Positions 51,231-60,898 of a stretch of DNA of 64,000 nucleotides are shown here, in pieces. Position numbers and translations under genes: made by a program. Source of the stretch: Ewingella sp. CoE-038-23 (GTDB lineage: Bacteria; Pseudomonadota; Gammaproteobacteria; Enterobacterales; Enterobacteriaceae); NCBI RefSeq assembly GCF_040419245.1, contig NZ_JAZHOH010000001.1, forward strand, positions 3,596,001-3,660,000. Reading direction: 5' to 3'. Under the pieces are notes generated by a model. That model ran no database searches, had not been told where the DNA came from, and saw only the letters and a program-made list of their open reading frames with translations. How positions within the stretch are numbered: the first letter of the stretch is position 1; every line of letters starts with the position of its first letter.

Positions 51231-51638
51231 ATGCGTGCTTTACCTCTCTGTTTGTTAGCTCTCTTGCTAGCTGGTTGTTCTGCGACTCACAAACCGCTGC
51301 CACCCACGCCTGAAAAGCCAACTCCGGTAGAACCAAAACCTGTAAAACCAAAACCAGCGCCCGTTCGCCCTGCACCGGTGAAACTGTATAAAGATGCTGA
51401 AGCTTTGGTAGGCACACCGTTCCGCGATCTGGGTGAAGTCTCTGGCGAATCATGTCAGGCCGATACTCAGGATTCACCGCCAAGCTTAGCGACCGCCCGT
51501 AAGCGCATGCTTACTCGCGCGTCCTATATGAAAGCCAATGCCGTATTGCTGCACCAGTGCCAGATTATTACCGGCGTCCCAGGTTGCCACCAGCAAGCTG
51601 TTTGCCAAGGTTCGGCGTTAAACGTTACCTTTAAATGA
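51231..51638 (+). CDS. rcsF: RcsF outer-membrane stress sensor lipoprotein
   Basis: A 135-residue lipoprotein (E. coli: 134) that senses outer-membrane and cell-wall stress and triggers the Rcs phosphorelay through IgaA. The lipobox is LLLAGC (Cys16); a proline/lysine-rich linker follows (residues about 22-50). The folded domain carries four Cys forming disulphides (ESCQAD, HQCQII, PGCHQQAVCQ). The 3' end overlaps trmO by four bases. Confidence 0.95.
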   Translation: MRALPLCLLALLLAGCSATHKPLPPTPEKPTPVEPKPVKPKPAPVRPAPVKLYKDAEALVGTPFRDLGEVSGESCQADTQDSPPSLATARKRMLTRASYMKANAVLLHQCQIITGVPGCHQQAVCQGSALNVTFK

Positions 51639-52342
51639 CATCATTTTCGTTCGCCCAAATAGGGACCATTCACTCTCCCTATAAAGAGAAATTCGCGGTG
51701 CCGCGTCAGCCTGGCTTGATTGAAGATGGCGGCGGAGAACTGCACTTGCTGCCTCCTTACAATCAGGCTGAAGCCGTAAGAGGGCTGGAAGATTTTAGCC
51801 ATATTTGGGTGATGTTCATTTTCCACCAAACGATGGAAGGCGGCTGGCGTCCAACCGTGCGCCCGCCTCGTTTGGGGGGTAATGCGCGAGTCGGCGTGTT
51901 TGCGACTCGCTCAACCTTTCGGCCAAACCCCTTGGGGATGTCGCTGGTTGAGCTGAAAGGCATTCGCCGTCAGGGGCAAAATGTAGTGCTCGAGTTGGGC
52001 AGTCTGGACTTGGTCGACGGCACACCCATTGTCGACATCAAACCTTATCTGCCTTTCGCCGAGAGCCATCCTGAAGCACGCGCCGGTTTTGCCCAGTCGG
52101 CGCCTGTCGCCACTATGCCGGTTACTTTCTCTGCCAGCGCAGAGCAGCAACTGCTGCTTAATAGTGTCAAGTACCCTCACCTGCGCCGTTTTATCACGCA
52201 GGTTTTAGGTCAGGATCCCCGCCCTGCTTACCGTAAAGGTGAGGAAGTTGAACGAGATTACGCCGTCCATCTGCTGGAATTTAACGTGCGCTGGCGGGTG
52301 ATTGACGATGTGAACCACGTCTTGTCTCTGGACAAAAACTAA
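51635..52342 (+). CDS. trmO: tRNA (adenine37-N6)-methyltransferase TrmO (TsaA, YaeB)
   Basis: A 235-residue SAM-dependent enzyme (E. coli: 235) that methylates the N6 of t6A37 in tRNA-Thr(GGU). Family blocks: GTIHSPYKEKFAVPRQP, FSHIWVMFIFHQ, RPPRLGGNARVGVFATRS, RPNPLGMSLVELKGI. It starts within the last codons of rcsF, so it is translationally coupled to it, as in E. coli. Confidence 0.93.
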   Translation: MTSFSFAQIGTIHSPYKEKFAVPRQPGLIEDGGGELHLLPPYNQAEAVRGLEDFSHIWVMFIFHQTMEGGWRPTVRPPRLGGNARVGVFATRSTFRPNPLGMSLVELKGIRRQGQNVVLELGSLDLVDGTPIVDIKPYLPFAESHPEARAGFAQSAPVATMPVTFSASAEQQLLLNSVKYPHLRRFITQVLGQDPRPAYRKGEEVERDYAVHLLEFNVRWRVIDDVNHVLSLDKN

Positions 52343-52360
52343 ATTTCCATCCCTTCTCTT

Positions 52361-52387
52361 TTGACAACCCGCAGTCGCTGGTAAACT
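52361..52387 (+). promoter_or_regulatory. Candidate proS promoter
   Basis: TTGACA at 52361-52366 and TAAACT at 52382-52387. The 15-base spacing is short, so the -10 assignment is uncertain. About 75 bases of leader follow before the proS ATG. Confidence 0.5.
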
Positions 52388-52462
52388 AAACCACTTTTTC
52401 ACGTTTTGGCTGCCCACTGGCAGCTCGATTGCAATTAGCAGTGCTAACGGAATCAACACAAC

Positions 52463-54181
52463 ATGCGTACAACTCAATATCTGCTCTCCACATTAAAAGA
52501 GACGCCAGCCGACGCCGAAGTGATCAGCCACCAGCTGATGCTGCGCGCCGGGATGATCCGCAAATTGGCTTCAGGTTTATACACCTGGTTGCCGACCGGT
52601 CTGCGCGTCCTGCGTAAAGTTGAAAATATCGTGCGCGAAGAGATGAATAACGCACACGCCATCGAAGTATCAATGCCGGTGGTTCAGCCCGCAGACTTGT
52701 GGCAGGAGAGTGGTCGCTGGGAGCAGTATGGCCCTGAGTTGCTGCGTTTCGTCGATCGTGGCGATCGCTCATTCGTGCTCGGCCCAACGCATGAGGAAGT
52801 CATCACCGACTTGATCCGTAACGAGCTCAGCTCTTATAAGCAACTGCCGCTGAACTTCTTCCAGATCCAGACCAAATTCCGTGACGAAGTTCGTCCGCGC
52901 TTTGGTGTGATGCGTTCTCGCGAATTCATCATGAAGGATGCTTACTCCTTCCACACCACGCAGGAATCCTTGCAGGAAACCTACGACGCGATGTATGCCG
53001 CTTACAGCAAAATCTTCAGCCGTATGGGTCTGGATTTCCGTGCTGTGCAGGCTGATACCGGATCAATCGGCGGTAGCGCCTCTCACGAGTTCCAGGTGCT
53101 GGCGTCAAGCGGCGAAGATGACATCATCTTCTCTACAAACTCTGACTTCGCGGCTAACATCGAGCTGGCAGAAGCTGTGGCTCCAGCTACTCCGCGCGCG
53201 GCTGCAACCGAAGAGATGCGTCAGGTTGCTACGCCAAACGCCAAAACTATCGCCGAGCTGGTTGAGCAATTCCAACTGCCGGTTGAGAAAACCGTTAAAA
53301 CGCTGATGGTTCACGCCACCGAAGAGAGCGGCCACAAGCTGGTTGCCCTGCTGGTTCGCGGCGACCACGAGCTGAATGAAGTGAAAGCCGAGAAGCTGCC
53401 ACAGGTTGCTTCGCCGCTGACTTTCGCTACCGAAGCTGAAATCCGCGCAGTAGTCGATGCTGGCCCAGGTTCTTTAGGCCCGGTTAATCTGCCAATGCCA
53501 ATCGTGGTAGACCGCACCGTAGCCGTGATGAGCGACTTCAGCGCTGGCGCAAATATCGACGGTCAGCACCTGTTCGGCATCAACTGGGAGCGCGATTTGC
53601 CGCTGCCACAGGTTGCGGATATCCGTAACGTGGTTGAAGGCGATATCAGCCCAGACGGCAAAGGCACTCTGCTGATTAAACGCGGGATCGAAGTGGGTCA
53701 CATCTTCCAACTCGGCACCAAGTATTCTCAGGCGATGAATGCCACCGTGCAGGGCGAAGACGGCCGTAACCAAGTGATGACCATGGGTTGTTACGGTATC
53801 GGGGTAACTCGCGTGGTGGCGGCGGCTATCGAGCAGAATCACGACGATCGCGGGATCATCTGGCCAGACGCTATCGCGCCTTTCCAGGTCGCCATCCTGC
53901 CGATGAACATGCAGAAATCTTTCCGCGTGAAAGAAGCTGCAGAAACCCTGTACGAAACGCTGCGTGCCAAAGGCATCGACGTCATTCTGGATGACCGTAA
54001 AGAGCGTCCGGGCGTGATGTTTGCTGATATGGAGCTGATTGGCGTGCCTTATCAAGTGGTTATCGGCGATCGTAATCTGGATGCGGAAGAGTTGGAATAC
54101 AAAAACCGCCGTACCGGTGAGAAGCTGATGATTAAGCAAAGCGACATCGTTGAGCACCTGCTGAGCCAAATCGCGCGTTAA
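52463..54181 (+). CDS. proS: Prolyl-tRNA synthetase
   Basis: A 572-residue class II synthetase (E. coli: 572), with motif 1 around [14 protein letters not shown], motif 2 around [17 protein letters not shown], the YbaK-like INS editing domain at about 225-405, motif 3 [17 protein letters not shown] and a C-terminal anticodon-binding domain. It also removes Ala mischarged to tRNA-Pro through the editing domain. CGGAATC is a weak ribosome site before ATG 52463. A bidirectional terminator follows. Confidence 0.97.
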   Translation: MRTTQYLLSTLKETPADAEVISHQLMLRAGMIRKLASGLYTWLPTGLRVLRKVENIVREEMNNAHAIEVSMPVVQPADLWQESGRWEQYGPELLRFVDRGDRSFVLGPTHEEVITDLIRNELSSYKQLPLNFFQIQTKFRDEVRPRFGVMRSREFIMKDAYSFHTTQESLQETYDAMYAAYSKIFSRMGLDFRAVQADTGSIGGSASHEFQVLASSGEDDIIFSTNSDFAANIELAEAVAPATPRAAATEEMRQVATPNAKTIAELVEQFQLPVEKTVKTLMVHATEESGHKLVALLVRGDHELNEVKAEKLPQVASPLTFATEAEIRAVVDAGPGSLGPVNLPMPIVVDRTVAVMSDFSAGANIDGQHLFGINWERDLPLPQVADIRNVVEGDISPDGKGTLLIKRGIEVGHIFQLGTKYSQAMNATVQGEDGRNQVMTMGCYGIGVTRVVAAAIEQNHDDRGIIWPDAIAPFQVAILPMNMQKSFRVKEAAETLYETLRAKGIDVILDDRKERPGVMFADMELIGVPYQVVIGDRNLDAEELEYKNRRTGEKLMIKQSDIVEHLLSQIAR

Positions 54182-54210
54182 TTAGCGCAATTCCAGCTTA
54201 TAGCAGCAAT

Positions 54211-54240
54211 AAAAACGCCCGTCTAAAACGGGCGTTTTTT
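54211..54240. terminator. Bidirectional terminator between proS and nlpE
   Basis: Stem AAAAACGCCCGT/ACGGGCGTTTTT with loop CTAAA. A and T runs on each side serve both convergent genes. Confidence 0.9.
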
Positions 54241-54278
54241 TATGCTTTGCTTTTAACCGTGAGAACCGAGCAGTAAAA

Positions 54279-54956
54279 TTACGGACAGCCTTTGCCGGCG
54301 TCGAATTTAACTTTGTTATCAGCCACGACGGACTTCTGCATCACGCCTTGCTCAGTGGATGGCTCAACGATGAAGTGACCGTCCATTGAAACAAACACCA
54401 GCTCATTCGGCTTTTTACGCGCCGCAAGATAGCCCTGCTCCAAGGTTTTGTCATTTGACACTGGGAAAACCTTGCCCGTCGCGCAATCGCTGAAGGTGGC
54501 GATATCTTCGCTAAACTGCACCATACCGGTCAGCGCCATTGGCGTTTTCGGCATGTCTTGCTTCGTCGGGGTCAGCTGATAATTAAACTGGGAGACAATC
54601 GGCTCGCCGTGGATATCCAGCATCTCCAGATTTTCCCCTTGCGGGCGGAAATAGCGTTTCTCCCCCTTGCCGTCAGTCAGCACCAGCTTGTCGGCGGTAC
54701 GCGCCCACCTACCATAGCTGGCCAAGGCCAAATCGCCATCCCGAGCGCCTTGGTAAGTTTCCTGCAAAATGTACGTCCCATCCTGTTGTAAGAACAGGGA
54801 GGTTTTAATTCCGCTACAGTCAGCGCACGGCACTACGCCGCTGAAGCTCTGCTGCATTGCCTCGAAAGGCTGTTCGTGGTTGCTGGCCAAGGTATGACAA
54901 CCAAACAATGACAACGAACCCAGCGCCAGCACTGCGCCAATAATTAATTTCTTCAC
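54279..54956 (-). CDS. nlpE: NlpE (CutF) outer-membrane lipoprotein
   Basis: A 225-residue lipoprotein (E. coli: 236) which activates the Cpx stress response on adhesion or failed lipoprotein export. The lipobox is SLFGC (Cys20). The N-terminal domain has the characteristic CxxC (VPCADCSG, residues 43-49) and the copper-homeostasis family motif TSLFLQQDGTYILQE; a C-terminal OB-like domain ends in GKGCP. The start is GTG at 54956 with AGGGAGATAAGG before it. Confidence 0.93.
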   Translation of the reverse strand: MKKLIIGAVLALGSLSLFGCHTLASNHEQPFEAMQQSFSGVVPCADCSGIKTSLFLQQDGTYILQETYQGARDGDLALASYGRWARTADKLVLTDGKGEKRYFRPQGENLEMLDIHGEPIVSQFNYQLTPTKQDMPKTPMALTGMVQFSEDIATFSDCATGKVFPVSNDKTLEQGYLAARKKPNELVFVSMDGHFIVEPSTEQGVMQKSVVADNKVKFDAGKGCP

Positions 54957-55020
54957 CCTTATCTCCCTTTACATCCCATGTCACTGTGGCAAAAAAGGAC
55001 CCATTCCACAGTTGAGCCGA

Positions 55021-55437
55021 TCACGGCTGCCGAATCTTCCCACGCAATGCTTTGGTTGCGCCTTTTTTAACTTTTCCTTCTACACGACGAATTTTAGACC
55101 CTCTGGTGGGTTTCGTCGCTTTTCTAATCTTTTCAACCACCATCGCCTGCGAAATCAGGCTATTGAGACGAGCCAACGCGGCTTCGCGATTCATCTCCTG
55201 ACTGCGATACTCCTGCGCTTTAATCACTACCACCCCTTCTGCGGTGATTAGGTGGTGATTAAAGGCCAAAAGCCGCTGTTTGTAATAATCAGGCAAACTT
55301 GAGGCTTTAATATCAAAGCGTAAGTGAATGGCGGTGGAAGTTTTATTCACATTCTGACCACCCGCCCCTTGGGCGCGGATGGCGGTTAATTCTATTTCAC
55401 TGTCTGGGAGTTCAAGCTTTCCGGAAAGAATTTGCAC
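55021..55437 (-). CDS. arfB: Alternative ribosome-rescue factor ArfB (YaeJ)
   Basis: A 138-residue peptidyl-tRNA hydrolase (E. coli: 140) that rescues ribosomes stalled on non-stop mRNA. The catalytic GGQ loop is in [17 protein letters not shown] (about residues 20-36). The basic C-terminal tail, needed for binding the empty mRNA channel, contains [18 protein letters not shown]. The start is set at GTG 55437 because its frame aligns with the E. coli N-terminus without gaps and AAGGTAG lies upstream; an ATG at 55476 would overlap yaeQ. Confidence 0.9.
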   Translation of the reverse strand: MQILSGKLELPDSEIELTAIRAQGAGGQNVNKTSTAIHLRFDIKASSLPDYYKQRLLAFNHHLITAEGVVVIKAQEYRSQEMNREAALARLNSLISQAMVVEKIRKATKPTRGSKIRRVEGKVKKGATKALRGKIRQP

Positions 55438-55454
55438 GTCTGCTACCTTACATC

Positions 55455-56003
55455 TTACTCTGCGGGCGTTTTCCATTCAGAGAATTGTATTTCCAAATTA
55501 TTCTGAGCGTCAGAAAGCCAAATAGTTCCGTCCTGCAACGTGGCTTGCAAGTTCATGTTGCGATTGGCAAAGGCGGTGAGCTTGGCTAACAGCTCGTCAT
55601 CAATGAAGCGCACGCTTAAATTGCCGAAGCCGCTGATTTTACTCTCAATCGCCGACCACCAGACTTTTGCCGCGCGCTCGCTATATACATACAGCACCAC
55701 CTCACGCGACTGGTTGCAGCCTTTCTTCAGGCGTTTCTCATCGGGCAGGCCCAGCTCAACCCACAGCTCAATGCCGTTGTGATCGTTTTTCCGCCAGATT
55801 TCCGGCTCATCTTCGGCGCTCAGGCCACGGGTAAAGCTCAAACGCTCATCGGCGTGGCAAATCCAGGCCAGCAGGCGCAGCATCATGCGTTGTTCTGTTT
55901 CGGAGGGATGCTGAGCCAAGGTCAGGTTGGCATCGTAGAAGAAATTGCGGTCCATATCTGCAATGTTGATCGCCGCTTTGTAGATCGTCGCTTTTAATGC
56001 CAT
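55455..56003 (-). CDS. yaeQ: YaeQ family protein
   Basis: A 182-residue protein (E. coli: 181) of a compact, PD-(D/E)XK-like fold whose function is unsettled. It starts [22 protein letters not shown], then [31 protein letters not shown] and [14 protein letters not shown]. In E. coli overexpression was reported to compensate for loss of RfaH. It lies 17 bases before arfB in the same direction, making an operon. Confidence 0.92.
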   Translation of the reverse strand: MALKATIYKAAINIADMDRNFFYDANLTLAQHPSETEQRMMLRLLAWICHADERLSFTRGLSAEDEPEIWRKNDHNGIELWVELGLPDEKRLKKGCNQSREVVLYVYSERAAKVWWSAIESKISGFGNLSVRFIDDELLAKLTAFANRNMNLQATLQDGTIWLSDAQNNLEIQFSEWKTPAE

Positions 56004-56133
56004 TGAAAACCCCTTGATATTAGACGCACAGTGTACTGTAAAGCGGGCCTTAGCGACCAGTTTAACGCTGGATTAACTCTCTCCCGGCTAAAGAGAAAGC
56101 TGCATCTGCTCGTTAATAACTGGCATTCTCCTG

Positions 56134-56142
56134 TGCTATAGT
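56134..56142 (+). promoter_or_regulatory. Extended -10 promoter for yaeP-rof
   Basis: TGCTATAGT: TATAGT (56137-56142) with the TG of an extended -10. No good -35 is seen. It lies about 80 bases before the yaeP start. Confidence 0.5.
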
Positions 56143-56222
56143 CGTTTAATACTGAGAGTTTATCTTTCTGGGCTTTCATTAGGGTTAATACCCCAGCGGG
56201 ATACGCTTTTGAAGGAGGACCT

Positions 56223-56423
56223 ATGCAAGAGTACTGTGAGTCTATACGCCGTAAATATGCTGAGATTGCCAGTGGCGACCTTGGCTATGTGCCCGACGCG
56301 TTGGGCTGTGTGTTGAAAGCATTGGACGATGTCGCGGCGAATGCCGAACTGCCGTCTTCTATCCGGGAACAGGCGGCCTATGCCGCTGCTAACTTATTGG
56401 TGAGCGATTATGTCGATGAATGA
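56223..56423 (+). CDS. yaeP: YaeP small conserved protein
   Basis: A 66-residue protein (E. coli YaeP: 66) starting [21 protein letters not shown], function unknown. GGAGG is well placed before ATG 56223. It overlaps rof by 14 bases, so the two are cotranscribed and translationally coupled. Confidence 0.93.
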   Translation: MQEYCESIRRKYAEIASGDLGYVPDALGCVLKALDDVAANAELPSSIREQAAYAAANLLVSDYVDE

Positions 56424-56670
56424 TGAGTACCAAGCCATCAATTGCGATGATTACGATAACCTCGAGATCGCCTGCCAGCAAAGCTTAGTTTTGACGTTGA
56501 AATTGCGTAACGGAGAGACTATTGAAGGTAAAGCTCAAGATCTGTTGATGCGTAAAAAAGTAGAATATCTGATTATCGACGTGGCCGGTGAGCAACGCGA
56601 TTTACGTCTCGATCATATCGAAAGCTTCAGCCATCCAAAAATCGGCACTGTGACTGTTAGCATCGAATAA
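56410..56670 (+). CDS. rof: Rof (YaeO) inhibitor of Rho
   Basis: An 86-residue Sm-like protein that binds Rho and blocks termination. It shows the family core [14 protein letters not shown] and [20 protein letters not shown], then [10 protein letters not shown]. The start could be ATG 56410 (better spaced after GGTGAG) or ATG 56416 (the one corresponding to E. coli). It is closed by a UUCG hairpin terminator. Confidence 0.93.
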   Translation: MSMNDEYQAINCDDYDNLEIACQQSLVLTLKLRNGETIEGKAQDLLMRKKVEYLIIDVAGEQRDLRLDHIESFSHPKIGTVTVSIE

Positions 56671-56698
56671 CGTTTAATATCAAACAATTAAACGCTTA

Positions 56699-56730
56699 AC
56701 GGGCAATCTTCGGATTGCCCGTTTGTATTT
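56699..56730 (+). terminator. Terminator of yaeP-rof
   Basis: Stem ACGGGCAATC/GATTGCCCGT with loop TTCG, then TTTGTATTT. It ends exactly at the stop codon region of convergent tilS. Confidence 0.85.
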
Positions 56731-58079
56731 CAGCGGCCCGCAACGGCTTTGCGCCACAGGATCTGGTATGCCTGCTGGCCCTGCTCTGCTCGCCCCTGCT
56801 GGGTGATAAACAGGCCCGGCGCTGCCACCAACTGCTCATTGTAGAACATCAGCGGGGTGCGCTCTCGCTCCCACGGCGCAACGCCAAGCTCTGGCCACAG
56901 CTTTTTCAAACTGCGCCCGCCCTGCCGCCCGACTTTCTCCACCCTCCCCTGAGCCGCAAAACGAATGGTGACGGCTTCGTCAGAAGCGGGAAGCCGCAAA
57001 CCTTCTAGCGAAGAGTCAGTAAGCATTTCGACAGTTAAACAGCCAAGCCCTTCGGGCAGACTCAGCTCTGTGGCGATATTCCAAGGCACAACCACCTCGC
57101 GCAGTGAAGGCAGCGAGGCAGGCAGCAAGTAGAGCCTCTGGCGAAAACGCCTGATACTCAGGGTATTGAGCCTGAACTGGGGCTCGGCGTCGTCACGGCA
57201 GATTGCCACCTCATCCCAAATACGCTGGAGCTGCTCCCGTGACGGCATTTTCGCCCCCAGCTGCGCCAGCCAGCGGCGCAGCAGAGCCTGACGACGCGGG
57301 GAGGACATCGCCAGCATGGGTTCAATCTGCAAACTGCCGTCGCTGGCCTGCAAAGTTTGCAATGACTCGGCCAAAAGTTCATCCAGCAGTGACTCTTGCT
57401 CGGCGCAGAGCGCGGCGCTTCGCGCTACGGCCTCGGGAAAATGCGGCCAGCGCTGATAGAGTGCGGGAAGCACTTCCAGCCGCAGGAAGTTGCGGTCGAA
57501 TCGCGCATCGCCATTGCTGTCATCTTCAATCCAACTAAGATTAGCCGCCGAAGCAAAGTCTTCCAGCTGCTGGCGCGAAAGTGAGAGCAAGGGCCGCAAT
57601 AAGCGATAGTGCTGCCGGGACGCGCTCGCCGCCATGGATGACAACCCCGCAGGCCCGCTGCCGCGCTTTAACGCCAGCATAAAGGTTTCGCACTGATCAT
57701 TTAGATGCTGAGCCGTCAGCAGGCATTCATCGCCCGCAAGGCTGCTGGCGAAAGCCTGATAGCGCGCTTTGCGGGCCGCGGCCTCAATGCCGTCTTGTTG
57801 GCTATCCACCCTGACCCGAATGACCTCCAGCGGCACGCCCCGCTGCTGGCAAAATGCCTCACAGTGGCTCACCCAGCTATCGGCAAACTGGCTTAAGCCA
57901 TGATGAACATGAATCGCTCGCAGCGCCATCTCCGGCCACTGGCTGTCGCGCAGTTTGACCAGCGCGTCCAGCAGCACCGATGAGTCTAGCCCGCCGCTAA
58001 AAGCGACGCAGAGCTTGCGCTCGCTGCCGATGTGCTTGATTAGCTCAGCGAGAACCGGGTTTGGCGTGGGAGAGTTCAT
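56730..58079 (-). CDS. tilS: tRNA(Ile)-lysidine synthetase
   Basis: A 449-residue N-type ATP pyrophosphatase (E. coli: 432) that converts C34 of tRNA-Ile2 to lysidine. The PP-loop SGGLDSSVLLDAL is at about residues 28-40 of the ATG form, the HHGLS segment follows near 60, GDECLLTAQHLNDQCETFMLAL is split here into DECLLTAQHLNDQ and CETFMLALKRG. A C-terminal TilS domain follows. The ATG at 58079 is used; a TTG at 58091 overlapping the yaeR stop is the alternative. Neither has a strong ribosome site. Confidence 0.92.
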   Translation of the reverse strand: MNSPTPNPVLAELIKHIGSERKLCVAFSGGLDSSVLLDALVKLRDSQWPEMALRAIHVHHGLSQFADSWVSHCEAFCQQRGVPLEVIRVRVDSQQDGIEAAARKARYQAFASSLAGDECLLTAQHLNDQCETFMLALKRGSGPAGLSSMAASASRQHYRLLRPLLSLSRQQLEDFASAANLSWIEDDSNGDARFDRNFLRLEVLPALYQRWPHFPEAVARSAALCAEQESLLDELLAESLQTLQASDGSLQIEPMLAMSSPRRQALLRRWLAQLGAKMPSREQLQRIWDEVAICRDDAEPQFRLNTLSIRRFRQRLYLLPASLPSLREVVVPWNIATELSLPEGLGCLTVEMLTDSSLEGLRLPASDEAVTIRFAAQGRVEKVGRQGGRSLKKLWPELGVAPWERERTPLMFYNEQLVAAPGLFITQQGRAEQGQQAYQILWRKAVAGR

Positions 58080-58087
58080 TAGAGTAC

Positions 58088-58480
58088 TCAACTGAGTTCG
58101 TAAAGCTCCAGTGGCAAATCGTCTGGATCGCTGAAGAAGGTGAATCGCTTATCGGTATAAGGATCGACCCGCACCGGCTCACACTCTACTCCGGCGCGGT
58201 TAAGCTCGGCGATCGCCACCTCAATGTCATCCACCGCGAAGGCTAAATGGCGCAACCCGCAGGACTCTGGGCGGCTGCCGCGCGCCGGCGGGTTCGGGAA
58301 GCTAAATAGCTCGATGGTGTAGTGGCCGTTAAGCGCCAAATCCGCTTTCCATGAATCACGCTCTTCACGATAAACCTCGGACATCAGGCTGAATCCCAGC
58401 ACGTCGCAATAGAAGGCTTTGCTGCGCGGGTAGTCGGAAGCGATGATCGCAATATGGTGGATCTGGCGTAGGTTGAGCAT
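58088..58480 (-). CDS. yaeR: YaeR VOC-family glyoxalase-like protein
   Basis: A 130-residue VOC (glyoxalase I/bleomycin-resistance) protein, near E. coli YaeR (129). Probable metal ligands are in IHHIAIIASDY, IELFSFP and GLRHLAFAVDD, and LPLELYE at the C-terminus. The substrate is unknown. AGGACAG precedes ATG 58480. Its stop overlaps or nearly meets the start of tilS, and ldcC lies upstream on the same strand, as in E. coli. Confidence 0.92.
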   Translation of the reverse strand: MLNLRQIHHIAIIASDYPRSKAFYCDVLGFSLMSEVYREERDSWKADLALNGHYTIELFSFPNPPARGSRPESCGLRHLAFAVDDIEVAIAELNRAGVECEPVRVDPYTDKRFTFFSDPDDLPLELYELS

Positions 58481-58534
58481 AAAACTGTCCTGTAAAATTT
58501 TGGGAGCACGTTACTCAGGCTGCCCTGCTTCGTC

Positions 58535-58557
58535 AATAAAAGCCCTCAAATGAGGGC
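58535..58557 (-). terminator. Terminator of ldcC (minus strand)
   Basis: On the minus strand GCCCTCA/TGAGGGC with a two-base TT loop, then TTTTATT. It separates ldcC from yaeR. Confidence 0.75.
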
Positions 58558-58569
58558 CAGGCAAGGCAA

Positions 58570-60714
58570 TTATTCCGCCGGCAGCTTCAGCACTTTCACC
58601 AGATAGCGGCCGTCTTCCGTCAGTTTCGCGCCGTGAATATCGGTTTCAAAGCCCGGATAATGTTCACCAATCGAGCAGAGCATGATCAGGAAATCCAGCA
58701 CCGCGCGGCTCTCCTGGGTGATCATCTCGCCGGGCATCACCACCGGGACGCCCGGCGGATAAGGCAAGATCATATTGGCCGAGACTTTGCCGATCAACTC
58801 TTCTATCTCGCACTCTTCAATATGGCCGCGTACCTGATGCTGGAACATCTCATACGGCGTCAGCATCATCTCTGGCAACACATCAAAGGCTCTGATCATC
58901 AAACTCGGCAGATCGTGGTGGCGAATCAGCTTGTGAATGCCCTGCGCCAGATCCTGAATGCGCATGTGGCGGTAAAAATCCGGATCTTCAGCATAGAGAT
59001 CCGGCAGCATATTCTTCACCCGCAGGTTGAGATCGTAAGAGCGCTTGAAGTCCGTCAGCCCGCGCATCAGGCTCATCGCCTTGGTTTTGTCGATGCCGAT
59101 GCTGAACAGGAACAGCAGATTATAAGGGCCGGTCTTCTCCACCACCACGCCGCGCTCGTCGAGGAACTTAGCCACCAGCGCGGCCGGAATGCCCTCTTCA
59201 GCCAGCTGCCCCTGCTCATCCATTCCCGGCGTCAGAATAGTGACTTTAATTGGGTCGAGATACATGTGGTCGCTGTCGGCATTGGCGAAGCCGTGCCAGT
59301 TCTGGTCTGGGTTTAGCGGCCAGCACTCGGCTTCATCAATCTCTTCAGGCTGCCAAATATCGTAGAACCAACCCTCAGTCTCTTCGCGCAGACGCTGGAT
59401 CTCTTTGCGAAAGTGCAGCGCCCTTTCCACCGAACGGTTGATCAATCGCCGTCCCGGATTGCCGCGCAGCATGGCGGCGGCGGTTTCTGCCGAGGCCACA
59501 ATGCCGTAATTCGGCGAGGTGGTGGTGTGCATCATGTAGGCTTCATTAAAGGTGTTTTCATCATAATCCCCTTTAATGTGGATCATCGAAGCCTGAGAAA
59601 ATGCCGCCAAGAGTTTGTGCGTCGACTGAGTTTCATAAATCACTTTCCCCGCAATGCGTTCGCCGCTCATGCCGCTTTTACCGTCGTAAATCGGATGAAA
59701 ATTGGTGTATGGCACCCATGCAGAGTCGAAGTGAATGGACGGCACATCTAAGGTTTTCTTAATATAATCAGTATTGTAAAGCAGACCGTCATAGGTCGAA
59801 TTGGTGATCACCGCGTGAACCGGCCAGGTTGCATTCTGGGTAGCAGCGACCTTCTGCTCAATGTTCTCACGCGTGAACTCGCGTTGCGGAATGCCGCCCA
59901 GGATCCCATAGGCATTGCGGTTCGGCCGCAGATAAATGGGGATCACGTTGGTCATCATCATCAGATGGGCCAGCGACTTATGGCAGTTGCGGTCAATAAG
60001 TACGGTGCTTCCCGCCGGGGCGGCGTACATACCAACGATTTTATTCGCCGTTGAGGTGCCGTTAGTCACGATGTAGCTCTGCTCGGAGCCAAAGGTGCGG
60101 GCGATGTACTCTTCCGCCTCAAGGTGCGGGCCGGTGTGGTCGAGCAGCGAGCCTAGCTCGGTCACTGAAATGGAAACGTCCGCCTTCAGGGTTTTCGCCC
60201 CAAAGAAGTCATAAAACAGCGTTCCCACCGGGCTTTTCAGAAATGCCGTCCCGGCCATATGGCCCGGTGTACAGAAGGTGTATTTCCCCTCTTCGACATA
60301 GCGGAACAGCGCCTTGGTCAGCGGCGGCGTGATGGCATCAATGTATTCGTCGGTATATTGGCGAATGCGATTGGCAATGTCTTCAGCGGCGTTCAAGGCA
60401 TATTCGAAGAAGTAGATCACCATGCGCATGTCGTTGACGGTGACGTCGAGCGACGAGTGGGTATTGATGAAGCCGTACAGCGGCAGGTACTCGTTTAATT
60501 CGTTGATTTCCACACAGAGTGCTTCGCTGTGCTGATCCCAATCGAAGATCGCGCCGCAGATCCGCGCATTGTGCTCGATCAGTTTAAGGAGATCGCTCGG
60601 ATCCCGTGGATAAATGATTTTGAAGCCCAGGTTCGTCAGGGCGAGATCCAATTCGCGGATCGGCTCATCTTTGTAATAGACGCCTTCGGGGCGCAGGATG
60701 GCGATAATATTCAT
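58570..60714 (-). CDS. ldcC: Constitutive lysine decarboxylase
   Basis: A 714-residue PLP enzyme (E. coli LdcC: 713) converting lysine to cadaverine. Domains: N-terminal wing (1-125), a linker, PLP core with GTSTANKIVGMYAAP, DRNCHKSLAHLM and the Schiff-base lysine near 367 in ETQSTHKLLAAFSQAS, and a C-terminal domain from about 565. As the gene lies between accA and yaeR-tilS, as in E. coli, it is ldcC rather than the acid-induced cadA. Cadaverine could be a substrate for the orphan N-hydroxylase in this window, though nothing links them physically. Confidence 0.94.
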   Translation of the reverse strand: MNIIAILRPEGVYYKDEPIRELDLALTNLGFKIIYPRDPSDLLKLIEHNARICGAIFDWDQHSEALCVEINELNEYLPLYGFINTHSSLDVTVNDMRMVIYFFEYALNAAEDIANRIRQYTDEYIDAITPPLTKALFRYVEEGKYTFCTPGHMAGTAFLKSPVGTLFYDFFGAKTLKADVSISVTELGSLLDHTGPHLEAEEYIARTFGSEQSYIVTNGTSTANKIVGMYAAPAGSTVLIDRNCHKSLAHLMMMTNVIPIYLRPNRNAYGILGGIPQREFTRENIEQKVAATQNATWPVHAVITNSTYDGLLYNTDYIKKTLDVPSIHFDSAWVPYTNFHPIYDGKSGMSGERIAGKVIYETQSTHKLLAAFSQASMIHIKGDYDENTFNEAYMMHTTTSPNYGIVASAETAAAMLRGNPGRRLINRSVERALHFRKEIQRLREETEGWFYDIWQPEEIDEAECWPLNPDQNWHGFANADSDHMYLDPIKVTILTPGMDEQGQLAEEGIPAALVAKFLDERGVVVEKTGPYNLLFLFSIGIDKTKAMSLMRGLTDFKRSYDLNLRVKNMLPDLYAEDPDFYRHMRIQDLAQGIHKLIRHHDLPSLMIRAFDVLPEMMLTPYEMFQHQVRGHIEECEIEELIGKVSANMILPYPPGVPVVMPGEMITQESRAVLDFLIMLCSIGEHYPGFETDIHGAKLTEDGRYLVKVLKLPAE

Positions 60715-60847
60715 CTGACAAATCCTTCTGGTTTTTATATCTCAGATAATTATAGAAACATGGTTAACTTCGCATGTGTACCTTTTCGCGAATAAGAAAT
60801 GAAAAATCAGAATGATGGCGTTCGCGGCGGAGGCGGGATGGCAGAAA

Positions 60848-60875
60848 CGAAAAAGGCCGTGCAAGCACGGCCTTT
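60848..60875 (-). terminator. Terminator of dnaE-accA (minus strand)
   Basis: On the minus strand AAAGGCCGTGC/GCACGGCCTTT with a TT loop, then TTTCG. It separates accA from ldcC. Confidence 0.88.
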
Positions 60876-60898
60876 GAAAACAAATTGAGCGTTAGGAC